NCBI RefSeq assembly: GCF_900110225.1
Contig: NZ_FOCW01000001.1
Span: 868,001-932,000, forward strand
Reading direction: 5' to 3'
DNA length: 64,000 nt
From: Allobrachymonas denitrificans DSM 15123
GTDB lineage: Bacteria > Pseudomonadota > Gammaproteobacteria > Burkholderiales > Burkholderiaceae_C
Notes under the pieces: generated by a model
What the model was told of the DNA's origin: nothing
Seen by the model: the letters and a program-made list of their open reading frames with translations, nothing else
Database searches by the model: none
Program-made: the position numbers and the translations under genes
Shown: piece after piece, positions 34,274 through 42,702 of the stretch
Position numbering within the stretch: the stretch's first letter is position 1
Layout of the letters: every line of letters starts with the position of its first letter

Positions 34274-35032
34274 TCAGACGCCCAGCAGCTCGTTGAGCAC
34301 CGGCATCTTCTCCTGCAACTGGTCGGCCGAGAACTGCTCGACAATCTCGCCGTGCTCCATCACGTACAGCCGGTCGGCCAGCGGCGCGGCAAAGTGGAAG
34401 TTCTGCTCCACCATCACCACCGTGTAGCCCTTGGCCTTGAGCATGGTGATCATGCGCGCGAGCGCCTGCACGATCACCGGGGCCAGACCTTCGGAGATCT
34501 CGTCGAGCAGCAGCAGGTTGGCACCGGTGTGCAGGATGCGCGCCACGGCCAGCATCTGCTGCTCGCCCCCCGAGAGCTTGGTGCCCGGGCTGTTCTTGCG
34601 ACGCTCCAGGTTGGGGAACATCTCGTAGATTTCCCTGGTGTGCATGGGCGGCTGCGGCTGCTTGCTGCGCACACGCGGCGGCAGATACAGGTTCTCCTCG
34701 CAGCTCAGGCTGGAGAAGATGCCCCGCTCCTCGGGGCAGTAGCCCACGCCCATGTGGGCGATGCGGTAGGTGGGCATGCGGATGGTTTCCACCCCATTGA
34801 TTTTGATCGATCCACGGCGCTTGCCGGCCATGCCCATGATGGCGCGCAGCGTGGTGGTGCGTCCGGCCCCGTTGCGGCCGAGCAGACTGACCACCTCGCC
34901 CTTGTTCACGGTGAGGTTCACGCCATGCAGGATGTGCGACTCGCCATACCAGGTATGCAGGTCGCTTATCTCGAGCACCGGGGTGGTGGAGCTGGCCTGC
35001 GCGCTCGTGCGCGGTTCGACGACGGCGTTCAT
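34274..35032 (-). CDS. livF: Branched-chain amino acid ABC transporter ATP-binding protein LivF
   Basis: A 252-residue ATPase. The signature LSGGEQQMLAVARIL and Walker B LLLLDEISEGL are standard. Walker A reads GRNGAGRT (52-59): the lysine that contacts the ATP phosphates is Arg58 (codon CGC, 34859-34861). I recall Arg here in some beta-proteobacterial LivF proteins, so it may be a lineage feature rather than decay. The start codon overlaps the livG stop by one base (TGATG). livK follows after 61 bases. Confidence 0.9.
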   Translation of the reverse strand: MNAVVEPRTSAQASSTTPVLEISDLHTWYGESHILHGVNLTVNKGEVVSLLGRNGAGRTTTLRAIMGMAGKRRGSIKINGVETIRMPTYRIAHMGVGYCPEERGIFSSLSCEENLYLPPRVRSKQPQPPMHTREIYEMFPNLERRKNSPGTKLSGGEQQMLAVARILHTGANLLLLDEISEGLAPVIVQALARMITMLKAKGYTVVMVEQNFHFAAPLADRLYVMEHGEIVEQFSADQLQEKMPVLNELLGV

Positions 35033-35802
35033 CAGTGGGCTCCTTGCAGTTCGGTGGCATTGGTGCCCATGTAGGCCTCCATCACCTGCGGGTTCTGGGA
35101 CACTTGGGCGTAGTTGCCCTCGGCGAGCACTTCGCCGTGGGAGAGCACGGTGATGGTGTCGGCGATGGTGGAGACGACCTTCATGTTGTGCTCGACCATC
35201 ATGATGGTGCGCCCGGCCGAGACCTGCTTGATCAGGTCGGTGACGTGGCCCACATCCTCATGGCCCATGCCCTGGGTGGGCTCGTCGAGCAGCATCAGCT
35301 CGGGCTCCATGGCCAGGGTGGCGGCGATCTCGAGAGCGCGCTTGCGGCCGTAGGGGAGGTTGACGGCATACTCCTTGGCGAACTGTTCGAGCTTGACCTC
35401 GGAGAGCAGCTGCATGCAGCGCTCGTCGAGCTGGTCGAGGCTCTTCTCGTTGCGCCAGAAGTGAAAGGAATTGCCGAGCTTGCGCTGCATGCCCAGGCGC
35501 ACGTTCTGCAGCACGGTCATGTGGGGGAAGACGGCGGAGATCTGGAAGGAGCGCACGATGCCCTTGCGCGCGATGTAGGCGGGCTCGTCGTGGGTGATGT
35601 CCTGCCCGTTGAAGAGGATCTGGCCCGAGGTGGGCTTGAGAAACTTGGTGAGCAGGTTGAAACAGGTGGTCTTGCCGGCGCCATTGGGGCCGATAAGCAC
35701 ATGGATATTGCCGCGCTTGACCTTGAGATTGACGTTGTTGACGGCAACGAATCCCTTGAATTCCTTGGTCAGGTTTTTGGCTTCAAGAATAATATCGCTC
35801 AT
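35032..35802 (-). CDS. livG: Branched-chain amino acid ABC transporter ATP-binding protein LivG
   Basis: A 256-residue ATPase and first gene of the operon. Walker A is GPNGAGKT (38-45). The LivG-specific insert and its C-terminal segment reading VLAEGNYAQVSQNPQVMEAYMG are present. The signature region reads NLPYGRKRALEIAATLA in place of LSGGQ, which is normal for LivG. It forms the nucleotide-binding heterodimer with LivF. Confidence 0.92.
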   Translation of the reverse strand: MSDIILEAKNLTKEFKGFVAVNNVNLKVKRGNIHVLIGPNGAGKTTCFNLLTKFLKPTSGQILFNGQDITHDEPAYIARKGIVRSFQISAVFPHMTVLQNVRLGMQRKLGNSFHFWRNEKSLDQLDERCMQLLSEVKLEQFAKEYAVNLPYGRKRALEIAATLAMEPELMLLDEPTQGMGHEDVGHVTDLIKQVSAGRTIMMVEHNMKVVSTIADTITVLSHGEVLAEGNYAQVSQNPQVMEAYMGTNATELQGAH

Positions 35803-36150
35803 GGCTGCATCGCTTGCGTAGGAGTGATGCAGTCTACGGGCAAAAACCGAACGGTCGGATCAAGGATTACCCTGACACGTAGCTTTCAGTGTGAATATCA
35901 TGAATCCTGTTGAAAATCAAATGGATAGATGATTTTTGACAAGCTTCGCATCAAGGAAAAACCGTACATTCCTGACGGATTTGGGTAGCAAGTCAGCTTG
36001 TCATAAGGCAGGCTGAACAAGCATGATTACATGCCATGAATGGCGTATGAAAGCCATTAATACGGATGTGCAAATATTCGAAATATTGAATGTGTGATTA
36101 ATCACACATTTGTCATGTGCATTGAATGCAATATGGGTCTGATCGCCCCA
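35803..36150. other. AT-rich region upstream of the liv operon
   Basis: A 348-base gap, clearly more AT-rich than its surroundings, between the epimerase gene and livG (both on the minus strand). It should contain the liv promoter. It holds a perfect 22-base palindrome at 36089-36110 and next to it the imperfect dyad AAATATTCGAAATATT. No coding frame was found. Confidence 0.7.
36089..36110. promoter_or_regulatory. Perfect 22-bp palindrome, candidate operator
   Basis: The sequence has arms AATGTGTGATT and AATCACACATT. It contains TGTGA-N4-TCACA, which resembles a CRP/FNR-family or GntR-type dyad but has a four-base spacer rather than the six of CRP. It lies about 290 bases upstream of livG and 40 bases past the epimerase stop. 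Its regulator is unknown. Confidence 0.5.
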
Positions 36151-37158
36151 TTATGTGCCGTAGAAACCCCGATACCATTCCACAAAGCGTTTGACGCCTT
36201 CGGCTACCGGTGTCGCAGGCTTGTAATCAAACTCCTGCGTCAATTCGCTCACATCGGCGAAGGTGTCATGCAGGTCGCCCGGTTGCGGGGGCAGCAGTTC
36301 CATGTCTGCCTTCTTGCCGATCGCCTGCTCGAGCGCGGCAATGTAGTCCAGCAGCACCACCGGCTGGTTGTTGCCGATGTTGTACACACGCCAGGGCGCA
36401 CTGCTGCTGGCAGGGTCGGGATGCTTGCTGTCCCAGGCCGGATCAGGCGGAGCAGGGCGGTCCAGCACGCGGATCACGCCTTCGACGATGTCATCGATGT
36501 AGGTGAAATCGCGCTTGTGCTGGCCGTAGCCGAACACCTTGATCGGTTCGCCCTGCAGGATGGCGCGCGTGAACTTGAACAGCGCCATGTCGGGCCGGCC
36601 CCAGGGGCCATACACGGTGAAGAAGCGCAACCCGGTGGTCGGAGTCTGGAACAGGTTGCTGTACACATGGGCCATCAGTTCGTTCGACTTCTTGCTGGCG
36701 GCGTACAGGCTGAGCGGGTGGTTCACGCTCTGGTGCACCGAATACGGCATGTCGGTGTTGGCGCCATACACGCTGGAACTGCTGGCATACACCAGATGTT
36801 CGCAGCCGTGGTTGCGGCAGCCCTCCAGAATGTGTGCAAAGCCCAGCACATTGCTGTCGATATAGGCGAGCGGGTTGTCGATGGAGTAGCGCACACCGGC
36901 CTGGGCGCCCAGGTTGGCCACGCGCTGTGGCTTGTGCGTGGCAAACACCTGCTCGACGGCGGCGCGGTCCGCCAGGTCGATGCGGTAATGCGTATAGCCC
37001 GGATGGTCGGCGAACTGCGCGAGGCGGGCTTCCTTCAGACGCGGGTCGTAGTAGTCATTGTGGTTGTCGATGCCGACCACGCTGTCGCCACGTGCCAGCA
37101 GGCGCTGCGTGAGCGCAGCACCAATGAATCCGGCCGAGCCGGTCACGAGAATCTTCAT
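36151..37158 (-). CDS. UDP-glucuronate 4-epimerase (NAD-dependent)
   Basis: A 335-residue short-chain dehydrogenase/reductase-type epimerase. The NAD motif GSAGFIG is at 7-13 and the catalytic YxxxK appears as YAASKK. The family-defining segments GAQAGVRYSIDNPLAYIDSN and TGLRFFTVYGPWGRPDMALF match UDP-glucuronate 4-epimerases (CapI/LpsL/GAE), which turn UDP-glucuronate into UDP-galacturonate. UDP-glucose dehydrogenase, encoded two genes upstream on the same strand, would supply the substrate. The product is a likely donor for an envelope polysaccharide or lipid modification. Confidence 0.88.
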   Translation of the reverse strand: MKILVTGSAGFIGAALTQRLLARGDSVVGIDNHNDYYDPRLKEARLAQFADHPGYTHYRIDLADRAAVEQVFATHKPQRVANLGAQAGVRYSIDNPLAYIDSNVLGFAHILEGCRNHGCEHLVYASSSSVYGANTDMPYSVHQSVNHPLSLYAASKKSNELMAHVYSNLFQTPTTGLRFFTVYGPWGRPDMALFKFTRAILQGEPIKVFGYGQHKRDFTYIDDIVEGVIRVLDRPAPPDPAWDSKHPDPASSSAPWRVYNIGNNQPVVLLDYIAALEQAIGKKADMELLPPQPGDLHDTFADVSELTQEFDYKPATPVAEGVKRFVEWYRGFYGT

Positions 37159-37204
37159 GGCGTTATCTTAGGGGGTCGGGAATCCATTTGCCGGTCGGGG
37201 GCAT

Positions 37205-37235
37205 GGCCGCCCCGGAAATATTTCCGGAAGCGGCC
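37205..37235. repeat. Long palindromic hairpin between PepSY gene and epimerase
   Basis: A perfect 16-base palindrome (37212-37227, CCGGAAATATTTCCGG) is flanked by further inverted arms GGCCGC and GCGGCC (37205-37210, 37230-37235). There is no T run on either strand. It lies in the 85-base gap and may be a processing or regulatory hairpin. Confidence 0.65.
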
Positions 37236-37243
37236 AGCGCCGT

Positions 37244-37606
37244 TCAAGACTGGCCTTTCGTGCCGGTACGGTCCTGTCTGGCGGTGCTGCCCTGCATGTC
37301 GTTGGAGATGACCTTGCCATCGGCAGCATCCACATGCACCTCGAACACGCGCTTGTTGGCCTTCACCACGTCCACTTCGTAGTACAGGGTGTCCTTGTCC
37401 TGTTCCAGTTCCGCCTTGATGACGCGGCCATCGGGATGTGCCAGCTGGGCTGAGGCAATGGCGTGCTGCAGCGTGATCTTCGAGTTGAACAGTTCGGAGT
37501 AGCGGTCCTTGTCGCGGTTGCCGTCCTGGCCGGCAAAGGCGAGGCTGCCGGCAGTGGCGATGCTGGCGGCGGCGATCAGGGTGGCGATGGAAGTGTTGCG
37601 TTTCAT
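37244..37606 (-). CDS. Periplasmic PepSY-domain protein
   Basis: A 120-residue exported protein. The signal peptide ends near residue 25 (GSLAFA). One PepSY domain follows (ITLQHAIASAQLAHPDGRVI, then ELEQDKDTLYYEVDVVKANK and FEVHVDAADGKVI). GAGGAG lies upstream of ATG 37606. PepSY proteins are small periplasmic modules often found next to two-component systems and thought to inhibit or sense. None is encoded next to it here. It sits between two UDP-sugar enzymes. Confidence 0.85.
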   Translation of the reverse strand: MKRNTSIATLIAAASIATAGSLAFAGQDGNRDKDRYSELFNSKITLQHAIASAQLAHPDGRVIKAELEQDKDTLYYEVDVVKANKRVFEVHVDAADGKVISNDMQGSTARQDRTGTKGQS

Positions 37607-37675
37607 GATGATGCTCCTCGTTGTGGGTGTATCGCAGCACGATTGCTGTCGATGGCTTCATCATCGGATTGCAGC

Positions 37676-37691
37676 CTTAGGGCCGCCTTAG
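37676..37691. promoter_or_regulatory. CTTAG direct repeat, possible OmpR/PmrA-family regulator site
   Basis: CTTAG at 37676-37680 and again at 37687-37691 are separated by six bases (GGCCGC), about 70 bases upstream of the PepSY gene. Spacing and sequence resemble the CTTAA-N6-type direct repeats bound by PmrA/QseB-like response regulators. The match is short and the call tentative. Confidence 0.35.
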
Positions 37692-37728
37692 CGGCTGCTG
37701 ATGGAACGCTTAACACTCCATGGCCGCA

Positions 37729-38895
37729 TCAGTCGTTGCCGAACAGGTCGCGGGTGTAGACCTTGTGGTCGACATCGGCCAGTTGCGGGCTGCGCCGGTT
37801 GGCGATGATCACGTCGGCTTCGCGCTTGAACGCCTCCAGGTCATTCACGATGCGCGAATGGAAGAAATGCTCTTCCGTCAGCGCCGGCTCGTACACGATC
37901 ACCTCGATGCCCTTGGCCTTGATACGCTTCATGATGCCCTGGATGCTCGACGAGCGGAAATTGTCCGAACCCGCCTTCATGATCAGCCGGAACACGCCCA
38001 CCACGCGCGGACGTCTGGCGATGATCTCGTCGGCGATGAAGTCCTTGCGCGTGGTGTTGGAATCGACGATGGCGCGGATCAGGTTCTGCGGCACTTCGCG
38101 GTAGTTGGCCAGCAGCTGCTTGGTGTCCTTGGGCAGGCAGTAGCCGCCATAGCCGAAGGACGGGTTGTTGTAGTGCGTGCCGATGCGCGGATCCAGCCCC
38201 ACGCCTTCGATGATCTGGCGCGTGTCCAGGCCGTGGATGGCCGCGTAGCTGTCCAGCTCGTTGAAGTAGGCCACGCGCATGGCGAGATAGGTGTTGGAGA
38301 ACAGCTTGACGGCCTCGGCCTCGGTGGAGCCGGTGAACAGCACCGGTATGTCCTCTTTCAGGGCGCCTTGCTGCAGCAGCGCGGCAAACACCCGGGCCCG
38401 TTCCGACTCTTCGCCCACGATGATGCGCGAGGGATAGAGGTTGTCATGCAGCGCCTTGCCTTCGCGCAGGAACTCGGGCGAGAAGATGAGGTTGTCGCAC
38501 TGCATCTCGGCGCGCATGCGTTCGGTGTAGCCCACCGGCACGGTGGACTTGATCACCATCACCGCCTGCGGGTTGATGGCCAGCACATCGCGGATCACGG
38601 CCTCGACCGAGCGCGTATCGAAATAGCTGGTGTCCGGGTCGTAATCGGTGGGGGTGGCGATGATGACGTAATCGGCGCCTGCGTAGGCTTCGCGCTGGTC
38701 CAGTGTGGCGCGCAGGTTGAGCCGCTTGTGCGCCAGATATTCTTCGATCTCCGCATCGGCAATGGGGGACTGGTGCGCGTTGATCAGATCGACCTTGGCA
38801 GGAACGATATCCAGGGCGACGACTTCATTGTGCTGCGCCAGCAGCACGGCATTGGACAGGCCGACGTAGCCGGTGCCGGCGATTGCGATTTTCAT
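37729..38895 (-). CDS. ugd: UDP-glucose 6-dehydrogenase
   Basis: A 388-residue NAD-dependent enzyme that oxidises UDP-glucose to UDP-glucuronate. The N-terminal NAD motif GTGYVG is at 7-12, and the catalytic cysteine lies in [12 protein letters not shown]. The length matches the short bacterial Ugd type (E. coli 388). ATG 38895 starts the conserved [12 protein letters not shown]. Its product feeds the 4-epimerase encoded downstream. It follows the glycosyltransferase gene by 72 bases on the same strand. Confidence 0.93.
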   Translation of the reverse strand: MKIAIAGTGYVGLSNAVLLAQHNEVVALDIVPAKVDLINAHQSPIADAEIEEYLAHKRLNLRATLDQREAYAGADYVIIATPTDYDPDTSYFDTRSVEAVIRDVLAINPQAVMVIKSTVPVGYTERMRAEMQCDNLIFSPEFLREGKALHDNLYPSRIIVGEESERARVFAALLQQGALKEDIPVLFTGSTEAEAVKLFSNTYLAMRVAYFNELDSYAAIHGLDTRQIIEGVGLDPRIGTHYNNPSFGYGGYCLPKDTKQLLANYREVPQNLIRAIVDSNTTRKDFIADEIIARRPRVVGVFRLIMKAGSDNFRSSSIQGIMKRIKAKGIEVIVYEPALTEEHFFHSRIVNDLEAFKREADVIIANRRSPQLADVDHKVYTRDLFGND

Positions 38896-38967
38896 GGAAG
38901 GGACGCGTGAGTTTGCAGGGAAAGAGGGGCAGCAGCGCCCGCAGGCGCCGCGAACCATCATAAATCC

Positions 38968-40593
38968 TTACCATTTCAGTTCGTCGACAACCTGCGGGCG
39001 TGCCAGGAACGCCTGGGCTGCAGCCGTGGTCATCAGCGTTGCGCTGCCGCCGCGGTAGCGCTGCGCCTTCACGGCGGGGACGCCATCCAGATGGTGCATG
39101 TCGCGCGTGTAGAGCACGACGTAGTCGTGCGGGTTGGCGGCTACCCAGCTGCGGACGGCCTCCAGCCCTTCCAGTTGCACCAGCGGCTGCTCCAGCCGGC
39201 CGGCAAACTGGTACTGGTTGTGATAGAAGCCCATGTGCCCGACCTTGTTGCCGCCATCCTGCACCTGCTTCACGGCCAGGGCAACCGGATGCATGTCGTA
39301 GGAGTCATACTGCGGACGCAGCACGGAGAGCTGGATGGCACTGGCCAGCGCCACGCCCAGCAGGGCGAGCGGCACCAGCGGCTTGGCGCTGCGGCGACCG
39401 GTAACGTAGATCGCCACCGCCGCCACCATCAGGGCCACCCCGGGCCATGCCAGCACGGTGGCTTCATCCAGGTGGATGCCCAGCTTGTCCGGCGCGATCA
39501 TCACGCCGCCCAGCACGAACACCAGCAAGGCAGGCAGCCACAGGCCGCGTGCCTGTTCCACGTCATCCAGTGCGCGCGCCGTCAGCAGGGCAAAGGCCGG
39601 GAAGATGGGCAGCAGGTAGTGCGGCTGCTTGCCGCTGATGAAGGAAAACGCCAGCAGCACCGGCAGGCTCCAGGCCAGGCACAGGCGGCCGCCACGGTCC
39701 AGGCGCTGGCGCAGATACGGCACGAGCGCGCGCCACAGCCCGGTCCACAGAAACCAGGGGAACAGCATCAGCGGCAACAACGGCAGATACCACCAGATCG
39801 GACGGCGGTGTGCGAACGACTCGACCATGCGGTTGGCCGTCTGTCCCCAGAAGATGGCATTGCGGTACTCTTCGCCACCTGCATAGCCGGCCGGAATCGC
39901 CCAGGCCAGGGCAATGGCAGCGCCGAGCAGAATGGCCAGCACGATGCCGCCCAGCCAGCGTCCCCAGCGCAGGCCGCGGCTCCACCAGGGTGCCAGCAGG
40001 GCCGCCGGCAGCACCTGCAGCAGGATCACCGGCCCCTTGGCCAGCACGCCCAGGCCGATCGCCAGACCCAGCACGGCAAAGCCGCGTCGTGCCTGGCCAT
40101 CGGCTGCGATCACAATGCCGTGCAGGCCGATCAGGGTGCACAGCGCCATCAGGATGTCGAACATGGCCATGGTGGAAAAAATCATCCACAGCATGCCACC
40201 CAGCAGCATCAGCACGGCCGGGCCGGCCATGCCGGGGCGCTCCGGCCACAGGCGACGTGCCAGACCCCAGGTAAGGAACAGGCTCACGGCAGAGGCCAGC
40301 GGCGAAACCAGTCGCGGCCACCATTCGTTCACGCCGCCCGTCAGCGCCCAGCCCAGCTGGAACAGCCACATCATCAACGGCGGCTTGTGGTCGTAGGGCG
40401 CGCCATTCTTGTAGGGCACCAGAAAGTCGCCGCGCAGCCACATTTCCCAGGCCACGCCGACGTAGCGGGTTTCGTCCAGCGGGGTGAGAGGGCGGCTGAT
40501 GATGGCGACAAGCGTCAGCACGGCCAGCAGGGCCAGGGACAGCCACAGCAGGCTTTTCCGGGAGGGAGCCAGAGTGCGCGCAGGGTCGGACAT
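38968..40593 (-). CDS. ArnT-like GT39 membrane glycosyltransferase
   Basis: A 541-residue integral membrane protein with about 11 hydrophobic segments. The N-terminal periplasmic loop motif LTPLDETRYVGVAWEMW, with the Asp-Glu pair, and YKNGAPYDHKPPLMMW are typical of the ArnT/PMT-2 family. These enzymes move a sugar from a polyprenyl-phosphate carrier to lipid A, core oligosaccharide or protein in the periplasm. ATG 40593 has GGAGAA upstream. The neighbours make UDP-glucuronate and UDP-galacturonate and a polyprenyl-phosphate sugar, so a hexuronic acid donor is more likely here than aminoarabinose; no arnA or arnB homologue is seen. Confidence 0.85.
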   Translation of the reverse strand: MSDPARTLAPSRKSLLWLSLALLAVLTLVAIISRPLTPLDETRYVGVAWEMWLRGDFLVPYKNGAPYDHKPPLMMWLFQLGWALTGGVNEWWPRLVSPLASAVSLFLTWGLARRLWPERPGMAGPAVLMLLGGMLWMIFSTMAMFDILMALCTLIGLHGIVIAADGQARRGFAVLGLAIGLGVLAKGPVILLQVLPAALLAPWWSRGLRWGRWLGGIVLAILLGAAIALAWAIPAGYAGGEEYRNAIFWGQTANRMVESFAHRRPIWWYLPLLPLMLFPWFLWTGLWRALVPYLRQRLDRGGRLCLAWSLPVLLAFSFISGKQPHYLLPIFPAFALLTARALDDVEQARGLWLPALLVFVLGGVMIAPDKLGIHLDEATVLAWPGVALMVAAVAIYVTGRRSAKPLVPLALLGVALASAIQLSVLRPQYDSYDMHPVALAVKQVQDGGNKVGHMGFYHNQYQFAGRLEQPLVQLEGLEAVRSWVAANPHDYVVLYTRDMHHLDGVPAVKAQRYRGGSATLMTTAAAQAFLARPQVVDELKW

Positions 40594-40787
40594 GCAAGAT
40601 TCTCCAGAAGACGCGGCCCGGCGAGCGGGCGCGCTGTTGCTGCATTGCAGCATGGGTGATGCGCAATATACCAGCAGCCACCGCCGTAGCATGTTGAAAC
40701 TGCGCGGTATCCTGCCGAAATGCGGGCGCTGGCATAAAATTCTAATCTTGTCTCCAGAAACGGCACCTCGCGTGCCATCCTCACAGA
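40594..40787. promoter_or_regulatory. Divergent promoter region, GT39 / GT2 genes
   Basis: A 194-base gap between divergent glycosyltransferase genes. TAAAAT near 40735, about 50 bases before the GT2 start, is a possible -10 element for the plus-strand genes. No clear operator was recognised. Confidence 0.4.
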
Positions 40788-41531
40788 ATGTCTCAATCCA
40801 CTGCCAGCCTGGCGCCTGTCGACGGTGTGCGTTTTTCCGTCGTGATTCCTTCGTACAACGAAGAGGAAAACGTCATTCCGCTGGCTGAAGAAGTCATTGC
40901 CACCCTGCGCGATCTGCCCGGCGGCTACGAACTGATTCTGGTGGACGACGCCAGCACCGACAAAACGGCCAGCGTCATCCGCCAGCTCGAAGCGCAATAC
41001 CCCACGGTGCGCGGTGTGTTTCACCGCGTCAACGCCGGCCAGAGCGCGGCGGTGGCCAGCGGCTTCCAGGCGGCGCGCGGCGAGTGGGTCGGTACGCTGG
41101 ACGGCGATGGTCAGAATGACCCCGCCGATCTGCCCGGCATGCTGGCACTGGCGGAGAAGCAGGGCGTGGATTGCGTGACCGGCGTGCGCGCCAAGCGCCA
41201 GGACACCTGGCTGCGCAAGTTCTCCTCGCGCGTGGCCAACGGCTACCGCAACTGGATCACCGGCGACAAGGTCAGCGACAGCGGCTGCGGCGTGCGCGTG
41301 GCCAGGCGCAGCGCACTGCGTGAGGTGCCGGTGTTCAACGGCCTGCACCGCTTCCTGCCGACGCTGCTGCGTGGACAGGGCTTCACCGTTATCGAAACGC
41401 CCGTCAACCACCGCGAACGCATGCGCGGCGTCTCCAAGTACGGCGTGCACAACCGCCTGTGGCGTGGCATCCGCGACTGCTTCGGCGTGCGCTGGTATCT
41501 GGCGCGCGCCGTGCGCTCCAACCGCCTGTAA
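40788..41531 (+). CDS. GT2 polyprenyl-phosphate glycosyltransferase (DPM1/ArnC-like)
   Basis: A 247-residue GT-A fold enzyme. The conserved opening FSVVIPSYNEEENV (16-29), LILVDDASTDKT and the metal-binding TLDGDGQNDPADLP identify the dolichol-phosphate-mannose synthase/ArnC/RgtE group, which transfers a sugar from a nucleotide donor to polyprenyl phosphate. It lacks the C-terminal transmembrane helices of ArnC, resembling soluble DPM1-type enzymes. It probably makes the lipid-linked sugar used by the divergent GT39 enzyme. The VTT gene follows after 12 bases. Confidence 0.87.
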   Translation: MSQSTASLAPVDGVRFSVVIPSYNEEENVIPLAEEVIATLRDLPGGYELILVDDASTDKTASVIRQLEAQYPTVRGVFHRVNAGQSAAVASGFQAARGEWVGTLDGDGQNDPADLPGMLALAEKQGVDCVTGVRAKRQDTWLRKFSSRVANGYRNWITGDKVSDSGCGVRVARRSALREVPVFNGLHRFLPTLLRGQGFTVIETPVNHRERMRGVSKYGVHNRLWRGIRDCFGVRWYLARAVRSNRL

Positions 41532-41543
41532 GCTGCGGCGCCC

Positions 41544-42269
41544 ATGCGCAACGAACACGAATCCGCGCTCGAGGAAGCGCTGGAAGACGTTCCGGCAGAA
41601 GAGCTGGAACAGGTCGCGCACAACACCTCGCGCAAGCTGCTCACGCTGGTGGGCATTGGCGTGGTGCTGTTCGGGCTGATCCAGTTCACGCCACTCGGCC
41701 AGCAGCTGCGCGACTGGAACACCCTGGCCGGCATGTTCAAGGGTGGCGGCCTGCGCGCCGAGCTCTATTTTGTGCTGCTCAGCGGTTTTCTGATCATGGT
41801 GGGGGTGCCGCGCCTGCTGTTCTGTGCGCTGGCCGGATTTGCCTTCGGCTTCTGGCAGGGGCTGCTGTGGTCCACGCTGGGCAGCCTGCTGGGCTCCTTC
41901 GTGGCTTTCCGTGCAGCACGCTGGGGCGGGCGCGAGTGGCTCACCGAACGCTTCGGCAAGAACCGCTTCTTCGGACGCATCGTGCATGCCAAGCCCACGA
42001 TTGCCTCGGTGGTGCTGATCCGCATGCTGCCGGTGAGCAACGGCATCATCAACCTGGGCCTGGCGCTGAGCAAGGTGCGCAACCGTGCCTTCGTCTTCGG
42101 CTCCATCATCGGCTTCCTGCCGCAGGGCGTGGTGGCGGTCATCGTCGGCAGCGGCGTGGCGCAGGATGTGCCTTGGGCCGGGGCGGTGCAGCTGGGGGTG
42201 GCGGCGGTCCTGCTGGCCGGCATCTGGGTGTGGACGCTGCGCAAGCACCGGAACGGTGAAAAGCACTGA
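41544..42269 (+). CDS. VTT/TVP38-DedA-type membrane protein
   Basis: A 241-residue membrane protein. A polar, acidic N-terminus (residues 1-35) precedes several hydrophobic segments. The VTT-domain core is visible as FAFGFWQGLLWSTLGSLLGS and then RFGKNRFFGRIVHAKPT and IRMLPVSNGIINLGL. Members of the wider DedA/VTT group have been linked to flipping polyprenyl phosphate back across the inner membrane. Next to a GT2/GT39 pair that consumes lipid-linked sugar, carrier recycling is an attractive but unproven role. Confidence 0.82.
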   Translation: MRNEHESALEEALEDVPAEELEQVAHNTSRKLLTLVGIGVVLFGLIQFTPLGQQLRDWNTLAGMFKGGGLRAELYFVLLSGFLIMVGVPRLLFCALAGFAFGFWQGLLWSTLGSLLGSFVAFRAARWGGREWLTERFGKNRFFGRIVHAKPTIASVVLIRMLPVSNGIINLGLALSKVRNRAFVFGSIIGFLPQGVVAVIVGSGVAQDVPWAGAVQLGVAAVLLAGIWVWTLRKHRNGEKH

Positions 42270-42295
42270 TTTCCGGAAGGTGATACCCTTGGGCC

Positions 42296-42661
42296 ATGGC
42301 CGACGATTCGAATCTGAAACCGAAAGCGACGCGGGTTATTTCCGAGGAACGTGCTGCTGCGCGGGAGGCTGCGGCAGCGCGCAAACGCGCATGGAAAAGC
42401 ATGCCCGCCAACCAGGCAAGTCCTGAGGCTGCTGCGACGCTCATGGCTCCTGCGCCGGATGCGAGTTCCCTGACTCCGCTTCAGCGGGACAAATTGAAGA
42501 AAATCCTGCGGATGACCCGCACCGGTCAGGTATTCGCTGCGGGGAAAAGCGATCCCGGGATGAAGTCCTTGATGCGCTGGGGTCTGGTCGAATATGTCTA
42601 CCACCCGCTGTATGGTGCCGGTTGGCAATTGACACGGGATGGCAAGAACCTGGTCAGCTGA
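42296..42661 (+). CDS. Small hypothetical protein
   Basis: A 121-residue soluble protein that I do not recognise. The first half is Ala/Arg/Lys-rich and probably helical or disordered (SEERAAAREAAAARKRAWKS). The second half (residues ~58-121) is compact: LTPLQRDKLKKILRMTRTGQ, MRWGLVEYVYHPL, then GWQLTRDGKNLV. The ending resembles the wing of a winged-helix domain, but this is only an impression. It starts 26 bases after the VTT gene and may be in the same transcript. It converges on the sirtuin gene. Confidence 0.65.
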   Translation: MADDSNLKPKATRVISEERAAAREAAAARKRAWKSMPANQASPEAAATLMAPAPDASSLTPLQRDKLKKILRMTRTGQVFAAGKSDPGMKSLMRWGLVEYVYHPLYGAGWQLTRDGKNLVS

Positions 42662-42702
42662 CGGTCAACAGGACGCGCGGGCGCTCCGCCGTAACAGGCA
42701 GG

